The notes: generated by a model from the sequence alone, not told the origin. Shown: positions 33,986 through 46,938, counted from the first letter of the stretch. The stretch is DNA of 64,000 bases from Branchiostoma floridae (GCF_000003815.2 NC_049981.1:12853304-12917303), one strand, 5' to 3'. Program-made: numbers and translations.

Positions 33986-35992
33986 ATACTGTATTGAATT
34001 TTGGAATCAAATCGGGTTGAGATTCAGAACAATTGGTTGTATTTCTTTTCTGATTGGAAAGCCTTTGAATATATGTAGAGCCTGTAGGAACCCAGACCCT
34101 GTGATAAATAAAATGTAGGTCAGTAAGACAGTAGTATAGCCACACATAGTAGTTCAGTTCACTGTCTGATTTGTTGTGTTTTGGTGGCTAGGCATCAAAG
34201 TGTGTATACAACATCACTATACATAGCAAAGAAATAAATCTGATAGAGCGAACTATAGTGTATATGCTAAACAGTTAAATAGCGTAGTTTTGGGGCTCTT
34301 TCGGTGCTGTACCTAGGTACAACCTCTCATTAAATTGAATTATGTCTTTTGAAATTTTCTTTATTTCAATACGCTGTAACATGTTACTCATACATATATG
34401 GTGATAATAGCTAATCTTCAAGCAGATGTATGATCCAGCTCAGTCTTCTTTATTTCCTTCTTCTTCTCCTCCTCCCCCTTTTCTTTTTCTCTCTACCTCC
34501 TCCTCTTCAAGAGAAATATGTAGGTCTATCTACATCTGCTTGGAGAATGATAATAGGTATCTGGTCTCTTCTGTCCTTTCCAATACTCAGATATTACTCC
34601 AATATCGACGATAGTTATCCTGACAAGGTGCTTTAACGAGTATGCTTGTTCGAATTAGTGCTGACCTTTATCATGCAGTCTTTTTGGTGTCAGATCATAA
34701 GTATCATACACATGTAGAGAGGATTATAGATTGAGCATAAATGTTAAACTTATGTAGTTATTGCATAGAGTTTGCTTATTTCATCGAAATGTGTAAGATT
34801 GAATATATCATGTATGAGACATTATCATAAAAGGTGAATTTATCGCATGACTTGTCGGCATATTTGTTTATCAAGATGTAAGATTAGGAGCATAATATAT
34901 AGACAGGAAGTAAACTTAGTTACATACTAACTTAGCACAAACTACATGTAGGTATGTTTGATCATGTTGCGGTGACAATCCTACATGAACTTATGTGGTG
35001 AACAATCTTATAGTCCTTGTAGATAATAGAATGTAACAATGTTTATACATACATATATACGAGTATGTGCATAGTTCAATAAGCACTTATAGGGTGGCAG
35101 GAGTGAATTACATTTTTTACTTCTTTCCACTGCTTCCCAAGACGTTGGATTTTTTCGGAGATTTGGGTTCTGGTATCTGCAATAAATCCTTAAAAAACAC
35201 AAATGTTGTATACTTGTTTTCTTTTTGTCTGTAAGTACGGATGTGTTTTGGAGGAATTTAGTGGCTTCTTTAAAAGCTATTTTCTTTCATGATCGTAAAG
35301 GAAAAGTTTGAAATAAGATGGGTTTCGTCTTCCACCGTGCTTGACGTGCAGTATAGAAGAAACTCTTACAGTCTTTCAAACTATCTTATCCCATAATTCA
35401 TAGAGTCTTCTCATACCATAGTATGCGCCCTTGTATTATTGTACGTTAGCCTTATAAAACTGTATCAACAGCTGCCATGCTTTGTACCTTGTACAATTGT
35501 TGCGCAATAAAGTTACATATGTTTCGTCAGCTGAAAAAATACTTTATACCCTCAAATATGTTGTGTGTTCTGATTTGTTGCATCACCCACCTGGATAAAC
35601 TTTGAGTTATGGATTCAAATTGCCACCACTACTCTAGGGGATGACACTCGACTAAGAAGCTAGATTCATCCATGTAACGCCTCAAGTCATATGCTTCCCA
35701 ACGTCTGTACATTTACATTATCTACGTGATTCAAAAATAGAGGTTCAAAGAAACCATTAGCGTTTTTTAATTTTTTAACTCACAATACCTAATTTTATGA
35801 TTAAGTGCTCTATTTATCTCGTTCACTTTCTGTTGATCTACGTTTATGAAAGGCAAAAAATGAAACTTTTTCAAATTTGAAAAAGTCAACAGAAATTAAT
35901 CATGCAAATTGATAATGCAAAGTTAATTGCGAATTTTATAAATCCACTGCAATCCAGACATGAATCTCAGACTTCAACATAATGTAGATCAC
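33986..35992. other. Non-coding stretch after Gene B
   Basis: AT-rich, with only short open frames lacking splice context or domain patterns. A CT-rich tract lies near 34450-34510. No gene is supported. Confidence 0.5.
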
Positions 35993-37496
35993 AACTAGAG
36001 TTCAACGAACCCATCTCTTCGCCAAATAATCATGCCTTTATTTAAGACTTTAAGGTCTTATTCATGTATTACTAAATAGCAAATGACTGCATGAACTGTG
36101 TTCCTCACATGCAAACACACAAACATTACCAAAACCAGACTGTGACCTGACACAGATGACCTGGTAGCATCCCTGGTCAATCAGAATTTCATGCTTGTCA
36201 ATTTAGACTTTGTCCCCAGTGTAAGGGCGTCCTCCAGCAAACCATCTGTATAACAGCTGTGTCCATAGATATAGGTCAAAATGAGATATATAGAGCACAG
36301 TTTATTTCTGTTAATAAGTTTTGCTGCAGTACCTTAGGAAGCCGCTAGGGGGCCCACTATCATAATTTATCTTCGTTTTCCTGACCCCTACCCACCTACC
36401 AAATATCATCAGGATTTTTTCAAGGCTTCTCGAGTTATGCATTCCACAAACAAAAGGACGCACACACTCGGCCCACTACCGTCCTAACGGAAAATGCTAC
36501 GTCAACTATTTTCGAACACAACCTTCTTTTCCGCAGCCGCTACTTAAATACTAAATATCATGAAAATCCATACACAGCTTCTTGAGTTATATGCTGTTGG
36601 CATGGATTTATGAACTTTCCTCATTAATTATGCAAATAAGCTACTGATTTGCATAATTAGTATTACATTGTATAAGTCATCACTCATTCTATCTACATAC
36701 CGAAAATCCTGATGATCTGTTTACACGTTCTCAAGTTATCCTCGTCCAAAGTTTGAACGGAAATCGGTGCCTGCAGTTCCCAAAAAGCCGCTAGGGGGTC
36801 CAAACTCACAGCACTTACTCTCTGTTTCAAGGGCTATCTACCACTCAAAAATCATGACCACAGCATGTCCAGAACACGAAGTGCCAAAATTAAAAGTTTT
36901 GCTGCAGTACCTTAGGCAGACACTAGGGTGCCCATTATCGAACTTGACCTTCGTTTTCCTAACCCCAATCCACCTAACAAATATAATCAGGATCCATTCA
37001 AGGGTTCTCGAGTTATCTTGCATACAGACAAACGCACTTACATACAAATCCCGCTACAGCACCATAGGTAAGAGCCAGGTAAACCATTTTCGCACTTGAC
37101 CTTCCTCTCCAAAACCGCTACACACCTACCAAGTTTCGTGAAAATCGCCCAGCTAGATTTTGACTTATGCTGCCAAAAACAAACCGCAAAAAACATACCA
37201 AGCTCGCTGCAGTACCGTAGGAAAACGCCAGGTAAACCGCTTTCAAACTTGGCATTCCTTTCGACAACTGCTACACACCTACCAAAAATCACAAAGTTCC
37301 ATCCACAATTTCTCGAGTTATATGCTGTTGACCTACATACAGACCCAAGTCAAGCAATCTCATACTCTTCTTGGCGAAGAGAAAAATAGGAATATTTATA
37401 GATATCAATTATGCAAAATTTACAACGTTTCAAAACAAGCAACCTTCATAAAATCTTGTTTATTTGGCGAAGATATGTGTTCGTGGAACTCTAGTT
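35993..37496. mobile_element. TIR-bounded non-autonomous element with internal repeat modules
   Basis: The left end AACTAGAGTTC…CTTCGCCAAATAA (35993-36029) is matched in reverse complement by the right end (37461-37496), giving about 36-bp terminal inverted repeats. Inside, a module with GCTGCAGTACCTTAGG…GCCGCTAGGGGGCCCA and CTACCCACCTACCAAATATC recurs about five times in degenerate form. No transposase ORF is seen. The same module and terminus recur at 54.2-57.0 kb. Confidence 0.7.
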
Positions 37497-37948
37497 AGAC
37501 TCTAGTTAGACAAGGGGGGGACACTTCACATTAAGTTGATGGTATTGGGACGTAGGCCCTGGTTGAGGGCGTGGGAAAAAAGAACCAACCTAATCTAATG
37601 TAAAAAAAAAACACTACACAATCAGCTGATTTCAACATATTTGTTTAATAGCAATTGTTGACAAAACAGATGAATGCAAAGTGTATGATATATAAACCGC
37701 ATGATGAGCAAAGATACCCTAGCATCAAAAAATAACTTAACATCTAACCTATTTAGATTAACAAGTACAAGACTCAGTACATATTGACATCGTCAGTACA
37801 CGGTATAGAGGTAGCTGGGAGCCCTTGTACTTAAAGAATCAAAGTTTTTTTCAGTTTAAGGCTAAGGCATTTGAGCTGATTATTAGTGTCCGTCAAAAAG
37901 ATGTTGCATTAGTATGTTGGTGTGTGTTTGGTGGGGTTAGTCTGTTAG

Positions 37949-37972
37949 TGTGTGTGTGTGTGTATGTGTGTG
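37949..37972. repeat. (GT)n microsatellite
   Basis: GT tract with a single TA interruption. Confidence 0.85.
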
Positions 37973-38399
37973 TGCGTCATCGTGTTAGTGTCAGCAGCAG
38001 CCTTAGCCTTAGGTACAAAGGAAATTTCCAAAGAACGGTTTTATAGGGCTATAAACAGCCTCTACACAATCAACGGACAATGTTGACATCTACTGATTCT
38101 AACCCGACCACTTTTCTACAAGAATGAAAAAATGAAATACACAAAATAAAAATGAATCCAGCTTCAAACATCCCTGTAATGGAATGGTATGGCATTACAC
38201 AAATACCCTAAAAAATGTCTGAACAACACTACATCTCCAAGCCTCTCTACAAAAAAGACGACACCTACACTCAGAAATATGGAGAAACTATACCTAATAC
38301 TTAACATAAATAAGCTTAACTAAATGTACATGTATCTAACATCGTGATATGCATGATGACCGTGAAATTGTACACTTTGTATTCTGTTTGTTTTGATTC

Positions 38400-38786
38400 G
38401 GTTTCTGTGACTGTCGATACCAAGAAGCCTACCATTTCTAAAGGACTTAAATACAAAATAGGCTTTTCAACCACCTGCCTTCCTTTCTGGCCTGTGCCGT
38501 TCTCTCGTTTCGGGACCCAAGATAACGACACGAGGCAGATTATGTAATGGTCTAGGTTCCCGACAACCACTGACCACGACATAAACCAGAAATGACAACA
38601 GATGGCGAACCAGGGAAAACCCTGTTTATAAAGAACAAAATTAACAGTAATTGACCAATACTTTAACAATACTTTCCCGGCCATCGACACAGTCACAGGA
38701 ACCAAATCAGTCATACACCAGGCCTGCACACCACAGAAACGTACTGAAGCACTGAATACAAAAGGAGCCTCCATTTACAAAATGTA
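38400..38786. repeat. Copy 1 of a 390-bp direct duplication
   Basis: Closely similar to 41223-41610 along its length (shared landmarks CCTTTCTGGCCTGTGCCGTT, CGAGGCAGATTATGTAATGG, CACCAGGCCTG). No conserved ORF explains the identity. It is followed in both places by sequence containing a GATCTTTCTGGACGTCA motif. Confidence 0.8.
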
Positions 38787-39636
38787 CTGACTCACTACTG
38801 GCTACATCAACGCAGGACGCACAAACGAACACCGATCTTTCTGGACGTCACCGTGTGGAGATGGCGTCGGACATTCTCCCACCAGGAGAAGTCCCACCAT
38901 GAACATTGCAGCTGCAGTTGATCCGGAATTCATGGCATCAATGCGGTCCTGGAAGCAGCTGAGAGATGTCTCCTTCCCAACTTATTGTAACTGCAAGAAA
39001 GTGAATTACAATCAATTATGACGAACTAGACTTCCATTGTTTTGCTACTAGCTATAGCTTTCTAATCAAAATATTTTGAATAGGCACAAGGAAGTCATAT
39101 GTCCTACAGGGAGTAGAAATGGTGTCAATTATTATGCAGAGGAAGTTGATAAACTACTGTAATGTATGTGACGCTAACTGATTGTAACGCGAAATGGTCA
39201 AATTGTTGCTTACTGATCTTAACCAGGTCAAAGTTGGTAGAAACGGTTCAACAACAGTAGCCTGACGGTAGCCTAAATTTTTGAAAAAATTGTAGGCAGG
39301 GTCAGGTTGGAACGAGTTGTAGAGGATGCACTCACCTATCAACAGTCTCATGGTCTGCTTCCTCCCTCCAAGACAGGTGCAGAAGCAGGGCAGGGCCGGA
39401 ACGTGTGCACGCATCATCTGACTCACAGCTTAACTGTTCAACCAGTCTTAAGTTTGAAAAGTAAAAGAAAATTCTAGTAAGCACTGTTCACCTGAACATT
39501 GGTCATCAACCATTGAAACTAAGCTTACATTCGCCAAATTACAAGGACATCAGTTATCAACAAAGATTGCTATGCTACAACTGCATTCAGACAATATTGT
39601 ACAACACAAACAACTTATTATATGGGACTGTCCACC

Positions 39637-39743
39637 TCCTTAGTGATGCACTTGGTGTTGTCACGAAGCACGATATTGTCAGTGACGGTGATTCTTTACA
39701 CCGCCATTACCAGCTCCTCTCCTCCTTTATGGCGTCCAGACAT
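39637..39743 (-). pseudogene. Decayed histone H4 5' segment (copy 1)
   Basis: Minus strand starts ATGTCTGGACGCCATAAAGG, close to the H4 start (MSGRGKGG), and later reads GTGCTTCGTGACAACACCAA (the VLRDN… region). Stops and frameshifts lie between, and no C-terminal H4 follows. It is one of four in a row, all on the minus strand. Confidence 0.65.
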
Positions 39744-40084
39744 TTCTAACAAATAGGTAGAAGAAAAAAATATGCATGATTTGTCTCGACACCGCTGCAA
39801 CAAACACACAAGGCTCATGTCTGTCAAATGGCAAACGGGAATGTGGTGTGTAATTAGAACATCTCGAATGCTATTTCAATTGCTACTACGTCTATACAGA
39901 CTACCTAAACAATATACAACGCTACTAATATGGCTGATGCTATAAGACGACGTTTTGATTTCACGCAGAACAGTACAATACCTGCTCAAATGTCTGGTTT
40001 GTAGAGCTAATTTACATACGTACATCCAGTTATGGAATGTCATCTCAAGAAGCTGCTAAAATCCAGCTACGAGGGGAGACACTA

Positions 40085-40165
40085 AGACGCCTTCCGCCAG
40101 GACCATATTGTCTGCGCGGATGTTTTGAAGCGCCTTCGGTGACGGTACCGGTACCGTCCAGACAT
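40085..40165 (-). pseudogene. Decayed histone H4 5' segment (copy 2)
   Basis: Minus strand ATGTCTGGACGG… followed by CCGTCACCGAAGG and ATCCGCGCAGACAATAT, a strongly diverged H4 N-terminal region. Weakest of the four on its own; supported by position and order among the others. Confidence 0.45.
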
Positions 40166-40317
40166 TGCTGTGATATCAGTAAAGAAAAAAACATGCATCA
40201 GCTGCTCGCTACGTCAATACCGCTGTAACAAACAAAAGGTTCAGCACCTGCCCGATGGCATGTAGGAACTGTAGACACAATACAGCACAATACCTTGTCT
40301 ATGTCGGGAAAGACTCG

Positions 40318-40430
40318 TGCCCTGGCTTGGTGATGCACCGGATGTTGTCACGAAGCACTTGCAGTAACGGTGACACTTTGAAACCTCCATTCCCCGGTGC
40401 CTTTCCTCGCTTACCAAGCCCAGGCACTTC
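40318..40430 (-). pseudogene. Decayed histone H4 5' segment (copy 3)
   Basis: Minus strand contains a frame reading VLRDNIRCITKPG, almost the H4 segment VLRDNIQGITKPA, preceded by a frameshifted glycine/lysine-rich N-terminus. The start codon is lost (AAGTGCCTGG in place of ATGTCTGG). The clearest H4 match of the group. Confidence 0.75.
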
Positions 40431-40734
40431 TAGCAAATCTAATAAACAGACATATGCATAAGCTGCCACACCACCGCTGCCACAAACAAAGGCTCACGGC
40501 ATGTCCAATGGCAAGTGCCCAGAAAGTCTACACCCCAAATACTACAGTAACTATGTACTACTAGTATACAGTGATATACAGATGTTCCACCTGACAAACA
40601 GCCCCGGTGAATAAACTAAAATTGAAAATGGAAACTTAAACTAGTGTGCCAACACAAAGGGAATGAAAAATTTATTCATTGACAAAGACTGTTGTCCTAT
40701 AGTTAAAAACATGTGTGTTTTCACACAATACAGT

Positions 40735-40827
40735 ACGATACCTCGTCATAGAAGACTGCGAAGCCCGTTCGCTCACGTTCGACACCTTCCTTCGCCAGTC
40801 CTCGCCTCCCTTTCCGCGTCCAGACAT
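40735..40827 (-). pseudogene. Decayed histone H4 5' segment (copy 4)
   Basis: Minus strand begins ATGTCTGGACGCGGAAAGGG (MSGRGKGG), then loses the H4 frame within a few codons. The H4 start is the best preserved of the four. Confidence 0.7.
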
Positions 40828-41222
40828 TTCTTCTTACGGTACGATGATCCTCGAGAGAAAAGACGAGACAAAAGTTAAGCCTAACTCAGAAATATGGGAA
40901 GACTGTACCTAACACTATACCTAAAAGAAAGCTCAGTTACGTGTATTGGCATGGCAGGAAGTTCACTTGTTTTGTCATTGTAATTTCAATTCTAGCTTTA
41001 ACATATATATATATAACATTAATTATATAGAAATAGCGAGAGGAATCATTTTCTCTTAATTGGTGGCAGGGTGTTGAGTGTGCTTTGATGAATTCCCAAG
41101 TAATGCTGCTTTTGGCATAATGCTGTCTTTGTTTTGCTTGAATTTTCGAGACCAATGGCTACTTCTGCACTCATTGCTTCAGTCTGCTTCTGTGATATAC
41201 AAGCCCAATGTATAGCTGATTC

Positions 41223-41610
41223 AGTTTCTGTGACTATGCCGACGCCAAGTTTTTTTTCTAAAACTATTAATAACTAAACTAGTAGTATTAAATAGGCTCT
41301 TCAGCCACCTGTCCTCCTTTCTGGCCTGTGCCGTTCTCTTGGTTCGGGACCCAAGAAAACAACACGAGGCAGATTATGTAATGGTCTAGGTCCCCGACAA
41401 TCACTGACCATGACATAAAACAGAAATGACAACAGATGGTGAACCAGGGAAAACCCTGCTTTGTAAAGAACAGAATTTGAAATAATTGACCGAATACCAT
41501 CCTGGCCATCGACACAATCACAGAAACCAAACCAGCCACACACCAGGCCTGTACACCACAGAAACGGACTTAAGCCCTGGGTGCAAAAGGAGCCCCCATT
41601 TACAAAATGT
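41223..41610. repeat. Copy 2 of the 390-bp direct duplication
   Basis: Partner of 38400-38786 in the same orientation, 2.8 kb away. The segment between the copies contains the four decayed H4-like sequences. Confidence 0.8.
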
Positions 41611-42245
41611 CCTAATATAAACCCCTCCCGACAACATTGCTCGGAATGTCAACAAAACAAGCTCAAGTGCCTTACCATCAACTAAGAGTTTGTGCACTTA
41701 ACACAAAATCAAATATTAATTTACTTCCTACCATGCCGATGAAAAGCGAGTCCCAGCCCATCTATGCTTTATGTTTCCGTATACACCCCGTAAGACACAA
41801 GAGTACTTATTTAGTTTCAGGTCCTCTGGCAGGGCGTAGACTCGAGCACCGATCTTTCTGGACGTCATCTTGATGGCACCTGGAAGCAACAAAGCGAAAT
41901 TTAAACAATTAGTTAAAGAAAGATTTCTTGCTTTGTTGTAATTCATAACGCACAGAAGGCCGCACAAATTATTTACTTCCTATCATACCGACGACAAGTT
42001 AGTCCCAGCCCATCTCTGCGATATGTTTCCGTTTTACACCCAATAACTTAAAGACACACAAGAACGTATCTTAGTTCCAGGTCCTCTGATCTGGCAGGGC
42101 GTAGACTCGAGTATCGATCTTTCTGGACGTCACCGTACAGCTAGCAGTGGAGAAGGCATCGGACAACCTCTCACCAGGATAGGTCCCACCAGGAACATTG
42201 CAGCTGCAGTTGATCCGGACTTGATGGCACCAATAAGATCCTGGA

Positions 42246-45200
42246 AGTGAGAAAGGGAAACAATGATTAGGTCAAGACAGACTAACGACGCGCGACAATG
42301 AAGTGCAGCTATGTCTGCGTTTTTGTATCATCTGACTTTCACAAAAGAAATCAACAGTTATGTTACCTATTATTGACATAACATGGGATGATAACTTATA
42401 ACGTATAAACACACATATTTTTAGGTACTCTGAGAAGAAGGACGCCACTAACCTGTTATCTAATGTAGGACGCTCAAAAGACTCTGTCACACAGCGGCCG
42501 TGATGTTGTTCTGTACTGGAAAGCTGTGAGGTTTATATGTTCGTCACCCCAGACAGCTGGCAGACAAATGACGCGACGCTTGGGGCTCCAGACAGGCGCT
42601 GGCCCACGATTGGTCTCGTCTAAAAGATCCCAACGGTGTTATTGGTCAAAAGAATGAATTTGCATGATTGGTTATCTGAAATGATGACATAATTGCAGCG
42701 TGCAACCAAGGGTAGCAGCTGATGATGAAAATTACTGGCTTGTTCGACCAATCGCGGCAAAGCAGTAATCATGCACGGCCAATGATGTACGCGGATGACT
42801 GAGTGATGTGAATCATATTCACCTGTGTTGAACACACCTTTGTTCGTCTTCCCCATTGTCATTAGATTCCTCCACCAGATGAGACTGTACCCACTTCTTC
42901 TCACGGACTCGTACCGTAAGCAGAAATATCTACGCTCGGCAAGGGCTGCCGAAGGGAGATGTCATCCGTTACCGTAGGTGTTTCACGACAACACCCGGGG
43001 AGATGCATCTACGAGCGGGAATATTACGAACCACTGTATATTGAAAGCGGACGGTACCAAGAAATCCCTGAATTACGAGAAAGTGTCTTTCGCAAAATGT
43101 TCGACAAATGTCCAGAGGTCAACTGGGAAAGGGATGAATTCAGAATTATGTGATTGTTTGAAGAAGAGGGGGTCTCCTAAATTTCTAACGTCAGACGCAA
43201 AGCCTGGGACAAAAGAAGAAGGCGATTATACACATGAATACACAACTTGTCCTCTAATATACAACTGTTATTGTGTTATTCTGTTTTTCTTATGTGTGTA
43301 TTCTGCTCTGTTCAGCTCTGCGAAATATTGGTTTGATGGTTTTCATTTATGTGATTATGTTATGATATCTGTTCTGTTATCTAATTTGTTTAATAAGTAT
43401 CGATTATGTTCCTGCCATCCTCTTATGTTACAGTATTCTATGTTCACTTATACTTTGAAACAAATGACTGAACACACAGAGTATTGTATGCTGAACAACA
43501 GTTTCTTCATTTTTGTTCTGTCACATCTTCTTCTTTGACCTTGTAATTGACGTTGTTATTCACGTTTTCCGCTGTTTTTTTTAAATCTACGGCATATAGG
43601 TTCTCATTCTCGTTTTCAGCTGTTTTGTACGATTTACAGTATGATTGAAAACTTTTTTAAAAACGGCCGAAATTTGCGCGAGCGGAAGTCATCCATATAA
43701 TCAAATCAACATGGCAACATGGTGTTACGTGTAACTTTGGTAGAGGGAAGATGTTCCACTGACATAGATTATTCACCCAGATCCTCAATTGCATGATTAA
43801 TGGGATACAATAAACAAGAGACGCTTCCAACTCTATTTGTCGAAGGTATGAGGTTGTTGAACTCTTGTTCATTTTTGCTTTCTGGGAATCGACTCACTTC
43901 CTGTCACGACTATATGTCTAAAGTGACGTCATGGCGGAAGTTGGTTGCCAGATGACTTTGTTTTCCCCGAAGTATCCGGCGTGTATTCAGTGCAGCTTGT
44001 CGGTTTCCTATACCTTCGACACTCTTCATTATGAAGTATAAACACAGTAAGCCAGTAGCAGTAGGCCCGTGGACAGAACCTCCTGACAATTTATATCTAT
44101 TTCATCGTACTGTTCTGTGGACCCTATAGAACCTCTAACCAGCGTAGTTAGCCTGGTTCAAGGAGGTATTAAAGGTAGAATCCATGAGTGGAACTCAAAT
44201 GCAAATCAAACCGTTGATTAAACCTCCTTGGTCTGGCCATTTTCATAAGCGTACGATATGGTTCTTTGCTGACTGATCTCACCTTACCTGACCTATCCTT
44301 ATCAGAACACAGTACATCGCCCAAAGGGATTTACACGATCAACTACTCAAACGGAAAAAGCTGCCAGCCTCTGAGAAGCTATGCACGATGCTTTAAATTG
44401 TATAGTTGGGAGCATAAGAAAGGTACAAAAATCGAACTTGAGTTCAGAGTACAGTGTACAAAATATGTGGAAAATTAACTAAACGTGTCCAGCGGGTTCC
44501 TTTTGACGCCTTCTTTTATATGACGCTTAGCGGAGGTCATGGAACTGCAGCCCACGCACAGGCAGTATTAAGACGCAAATTTACGTCGCCCAAACAAAAT
44601 CGTAATCCAACTCACATTGTCTGAAAACTGATGTTTTCTTCTACCATACAGCAAGTTGCAAGTTACTCAAGTACTGGCGGCACTACTTTTTTACCCAAAC
44701 TACTATTAGGGTCGCCGAACACAGAATTAGTCCGCGACGCGGATGTAGACGAGTACTGTGGTCGGCGACCTTAACTTTAATACTTTTTAGGAAGTTGGGG
44801 CGGAAATCAGTCATCGAAGAGCCATCCTGACAGCTGGTAGGGGTTTGGTAAGTTTTGCCCTTTCCATTTCGTTTTGTGCACACATGTCCTATTAAGGGCC
44901 CGGCTTACGCTTACATTCGACGTACAACCGTCGTACGATCGCAATAAGTGTATCTTACGATCGCACTGAGGGCATTCCTGGGATAGTCTAATCTCCATGC
45001 AGATCTACCGGTGGCCCCAGTGGCTCCGAACACTACTTGGTCAGCTAAACTCCTTATACCAACGGTAGATCTGCCTGGAGATTGGGGATAGGCGTGCATG
45101 TGTCATACACAGCTGTCTTGTTACTGAAAGGTATGAATTTAAAGGTAACCTAAGCAATATCAGAGCATTATAAGCGGAGATAATCTGGATAAGGCAATCT

Positions 45201-46060
45201 GTATGAAATTGATATCTACTGCATCATATTCCCACATTTACATCATTATTTTATACTATCAGCGGTTAAAAACGGCGCAGAAACGGCTGCGCTAGCATTC
45301 CCTAAATAATGTCACCCACAAAGTTTATACTTCACGGCGTCCTCGTGACACTGTGGCATCGAATATTTGCTCCTTAAATGTATGGAATGGATTAGAGTTG
45401 CTTCATCTTATTGCGTAAAAATACCCCCAGAAAATGACTTTTATAATTGAAGTTCTACAACACTGACTTAGGTGATAGTGCAACAACACTACACTATTGG
45501 TATGGTTGACCCGGAAGCAGTTGATCCTAACCCCATGCAGTGCATAACTCGTCTCGAATACAATAGCGAAACGCACCGCTAAAACTCTGAAAATTGGTCA
45601 ACTTTCAGGCGTAATTACATGACTTCTAACTGCGGTCCAGCTTTCAAAAATAGTTCCTCGTGATTTATGAACCCCTTCCAAGAACGGGGAACAAAATTTT
45701 TTAGGCTGATATAACGCATCGCGGCTTTACTATACCGATTTTTATCGGACATACCGTAAGGACTCATCCGGGCTGAGTACAGCAGTCCAAAAATACACCC
45801 ATTGAAAAACTTTACATAAGAGTCCAAAGATGAATTTTTTTAAAAAAATGAACCCCTCCTTGCAACAATGGACTCTTCCAGATAACACCGGGCTCGCTGA
45901 TTGGCAGCCAAATCCTCCTCACGATATTGATTCGGGCTATGCGATTGGTTACCTTTTTAATTAAGTTATATTGGCATACAGAATGTGATCTGCAAGTCAG
46001 AAAGCCTCAAAATGGGGTCAACGACTCTGTGGTCATCAGAAAATGACCCCAAAATCCCCC
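42246..46060. other. Non-coding stretch, no gene recognised
   Basis: Mixed unique and repeat sequence. A perfect CRE palindrome TGACGTCA lies at 43924-43931, and a donor-like GTAAGC follows an ATG near 44031, so a first exon there is possible but unsupported. A 186-codon open frame at 42978-43538 is compositionally ordinary for non-coding AT-rich DNA. Palindromic GTCGTACGATCGC words near 44930 resemble the element at 27731. Confidence 0.4.
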
Positions 46061-46069
46061 CAAATTGTT

Positions 46070-46560
46070 TTGAAGTAGTTCATGCCATAAATAATACAAG
46101 GGTCACTTGAATGAATATCTAGTACACCCCTGTACCAAAATTTAGGTCATTCGGTTGCAAAACCAGTGTACAGGAGCCAAAAGTGTCAATTTTTTGTAAA
46201 AAAATCGCAATAAAATCGCAAAATTACGCATTTTGTTGTACTGTATGCCAACAGTGTTATTGAATCAATGTGCGCATATGTAAAGTGCACTTCTATGCAA
46301 GATTTCAGATCACTTGGTTGTAAAACCAGGGTACGGGAGCCAAAAATGTACTTTTTTGTCAAAAATGGCCCGAAAATCGCAAAATTAAGCATTTTGTACT
46401 ACTGTATGCCAAGACTGTTATTGACTAGTGTACATATAATCAAGGCACCTCTGTACCAAATTTCACGTCATTCTGATGTAAGACCAGGATACAAGGGCCA
46501 AAATATACAGTTTTGGTACTCCACCTTTGTGCCAAATTTCAAGTCATTCGGTTCAGGAAT
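46070..46560. repeat. Tandem array of about 170-bp units
   Basis: Three to four diverged units, each with CTGTACCAAATTTCA.GTCATT, GGTTGTAAAACCAGGGTAC, GGAGCCAAAA and CGCAAAATTA.GCATTTTGT. The same family is present singly at about 8085-8230. No protein frame persists between units. Confidence 0.7.
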
Positions 46561-46689
46561 GACGGACATAACGTGCTTTGAAGATTTGACAGGACAAAGA
46601 AGAAGAAGAAGAAGAAGAAAGAAGAAACATTACGAATACAATATATTTCACCATATCTATGGTATGGCTGAAATATAATAATATCGGGT

Positions 46690-46938
46690 GTATTTTGCAG
46701 CCAGTTGGTACCCAAAGTGTGGGTAATGAGGCTGTTTAACGCGGTCGAGGCACCTCCTTGAGCACGGGACCCCCGTTTTACGTCCCTCCCGGAAGACGAT
46801 TTCGTGGAAAGCTTCGTGAGGCTACAGCAATCCGGACGTCCTTGGTTAGTCCCCCATCCAAGTACTATCCGGATCGCGCGTTGCTTTACTTCCGAGATCG
46901 AGGGATCGGGTGTACCAACGCACCACGCGGCCGTAGCA
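46690..46938 (-). mobile_element. 5S-rRNA-derived SINE
   Basis: On the minus strand 46938-46820 follows 5S rRNA closely: CTACGGCC at the start, ACACCCGATC, GATCTCGGAAGTAAAGCAAC, AGTACTTGGATGGG and CTGTAGCC at the end. It continues into a non-5S body (GGGACGTAAAACGGGGGTCC, AAGGAGGTGCCTCGACCGCG, CGTTAAACAGCCTC). A 5S head with such a tail is the plan of SINE3-type elements. The 5S part has substitutions and indels, so it is not a functional rRNA gene. It ends about 160 bp upstream of the kinase gene start. Confidence 0.8.

Larger units (their letters stand above)
38837..42245 (-). other. Three exon-like blocks sharing TGACGTCCAGAAAGATCG
   Basis: Blocks at about 38837-38960, 41818-41881 and 42066-42245 (minus strand) share a TGACGTCCAGAAAGATCG stretch; the last two also share GTCTACGCCCTGCCAGA, and the first and third share CAACTGCAGCTGCAATGTTC. 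They may be further decayed histone-gene pieces (the GTCTACGCCCTG is like the H4 VYAL segment) or exons of an unknown small gene. The similarity is suggestive only. Confidence 0.3.

Noticed and set aside
38316-38774. 152-codon minus-strand ORF
   Set aside because: Its duplicate copy at 41288-41539 does not keep the frame or length, so selection for protein is not shown.
42978-43538. 186-codon plus-strand ORF
   Set aside because: Composition looks like AT-rich non-coding DNA, no homology pattern, and an overlapping second frame is equally open at its start.
46820-46938. Functional 5S rRNA gene
   Set aside because: The 5S match has many substitutions and indels and continues into a SINE body without a pol III T-tract terminator after the 5S part.
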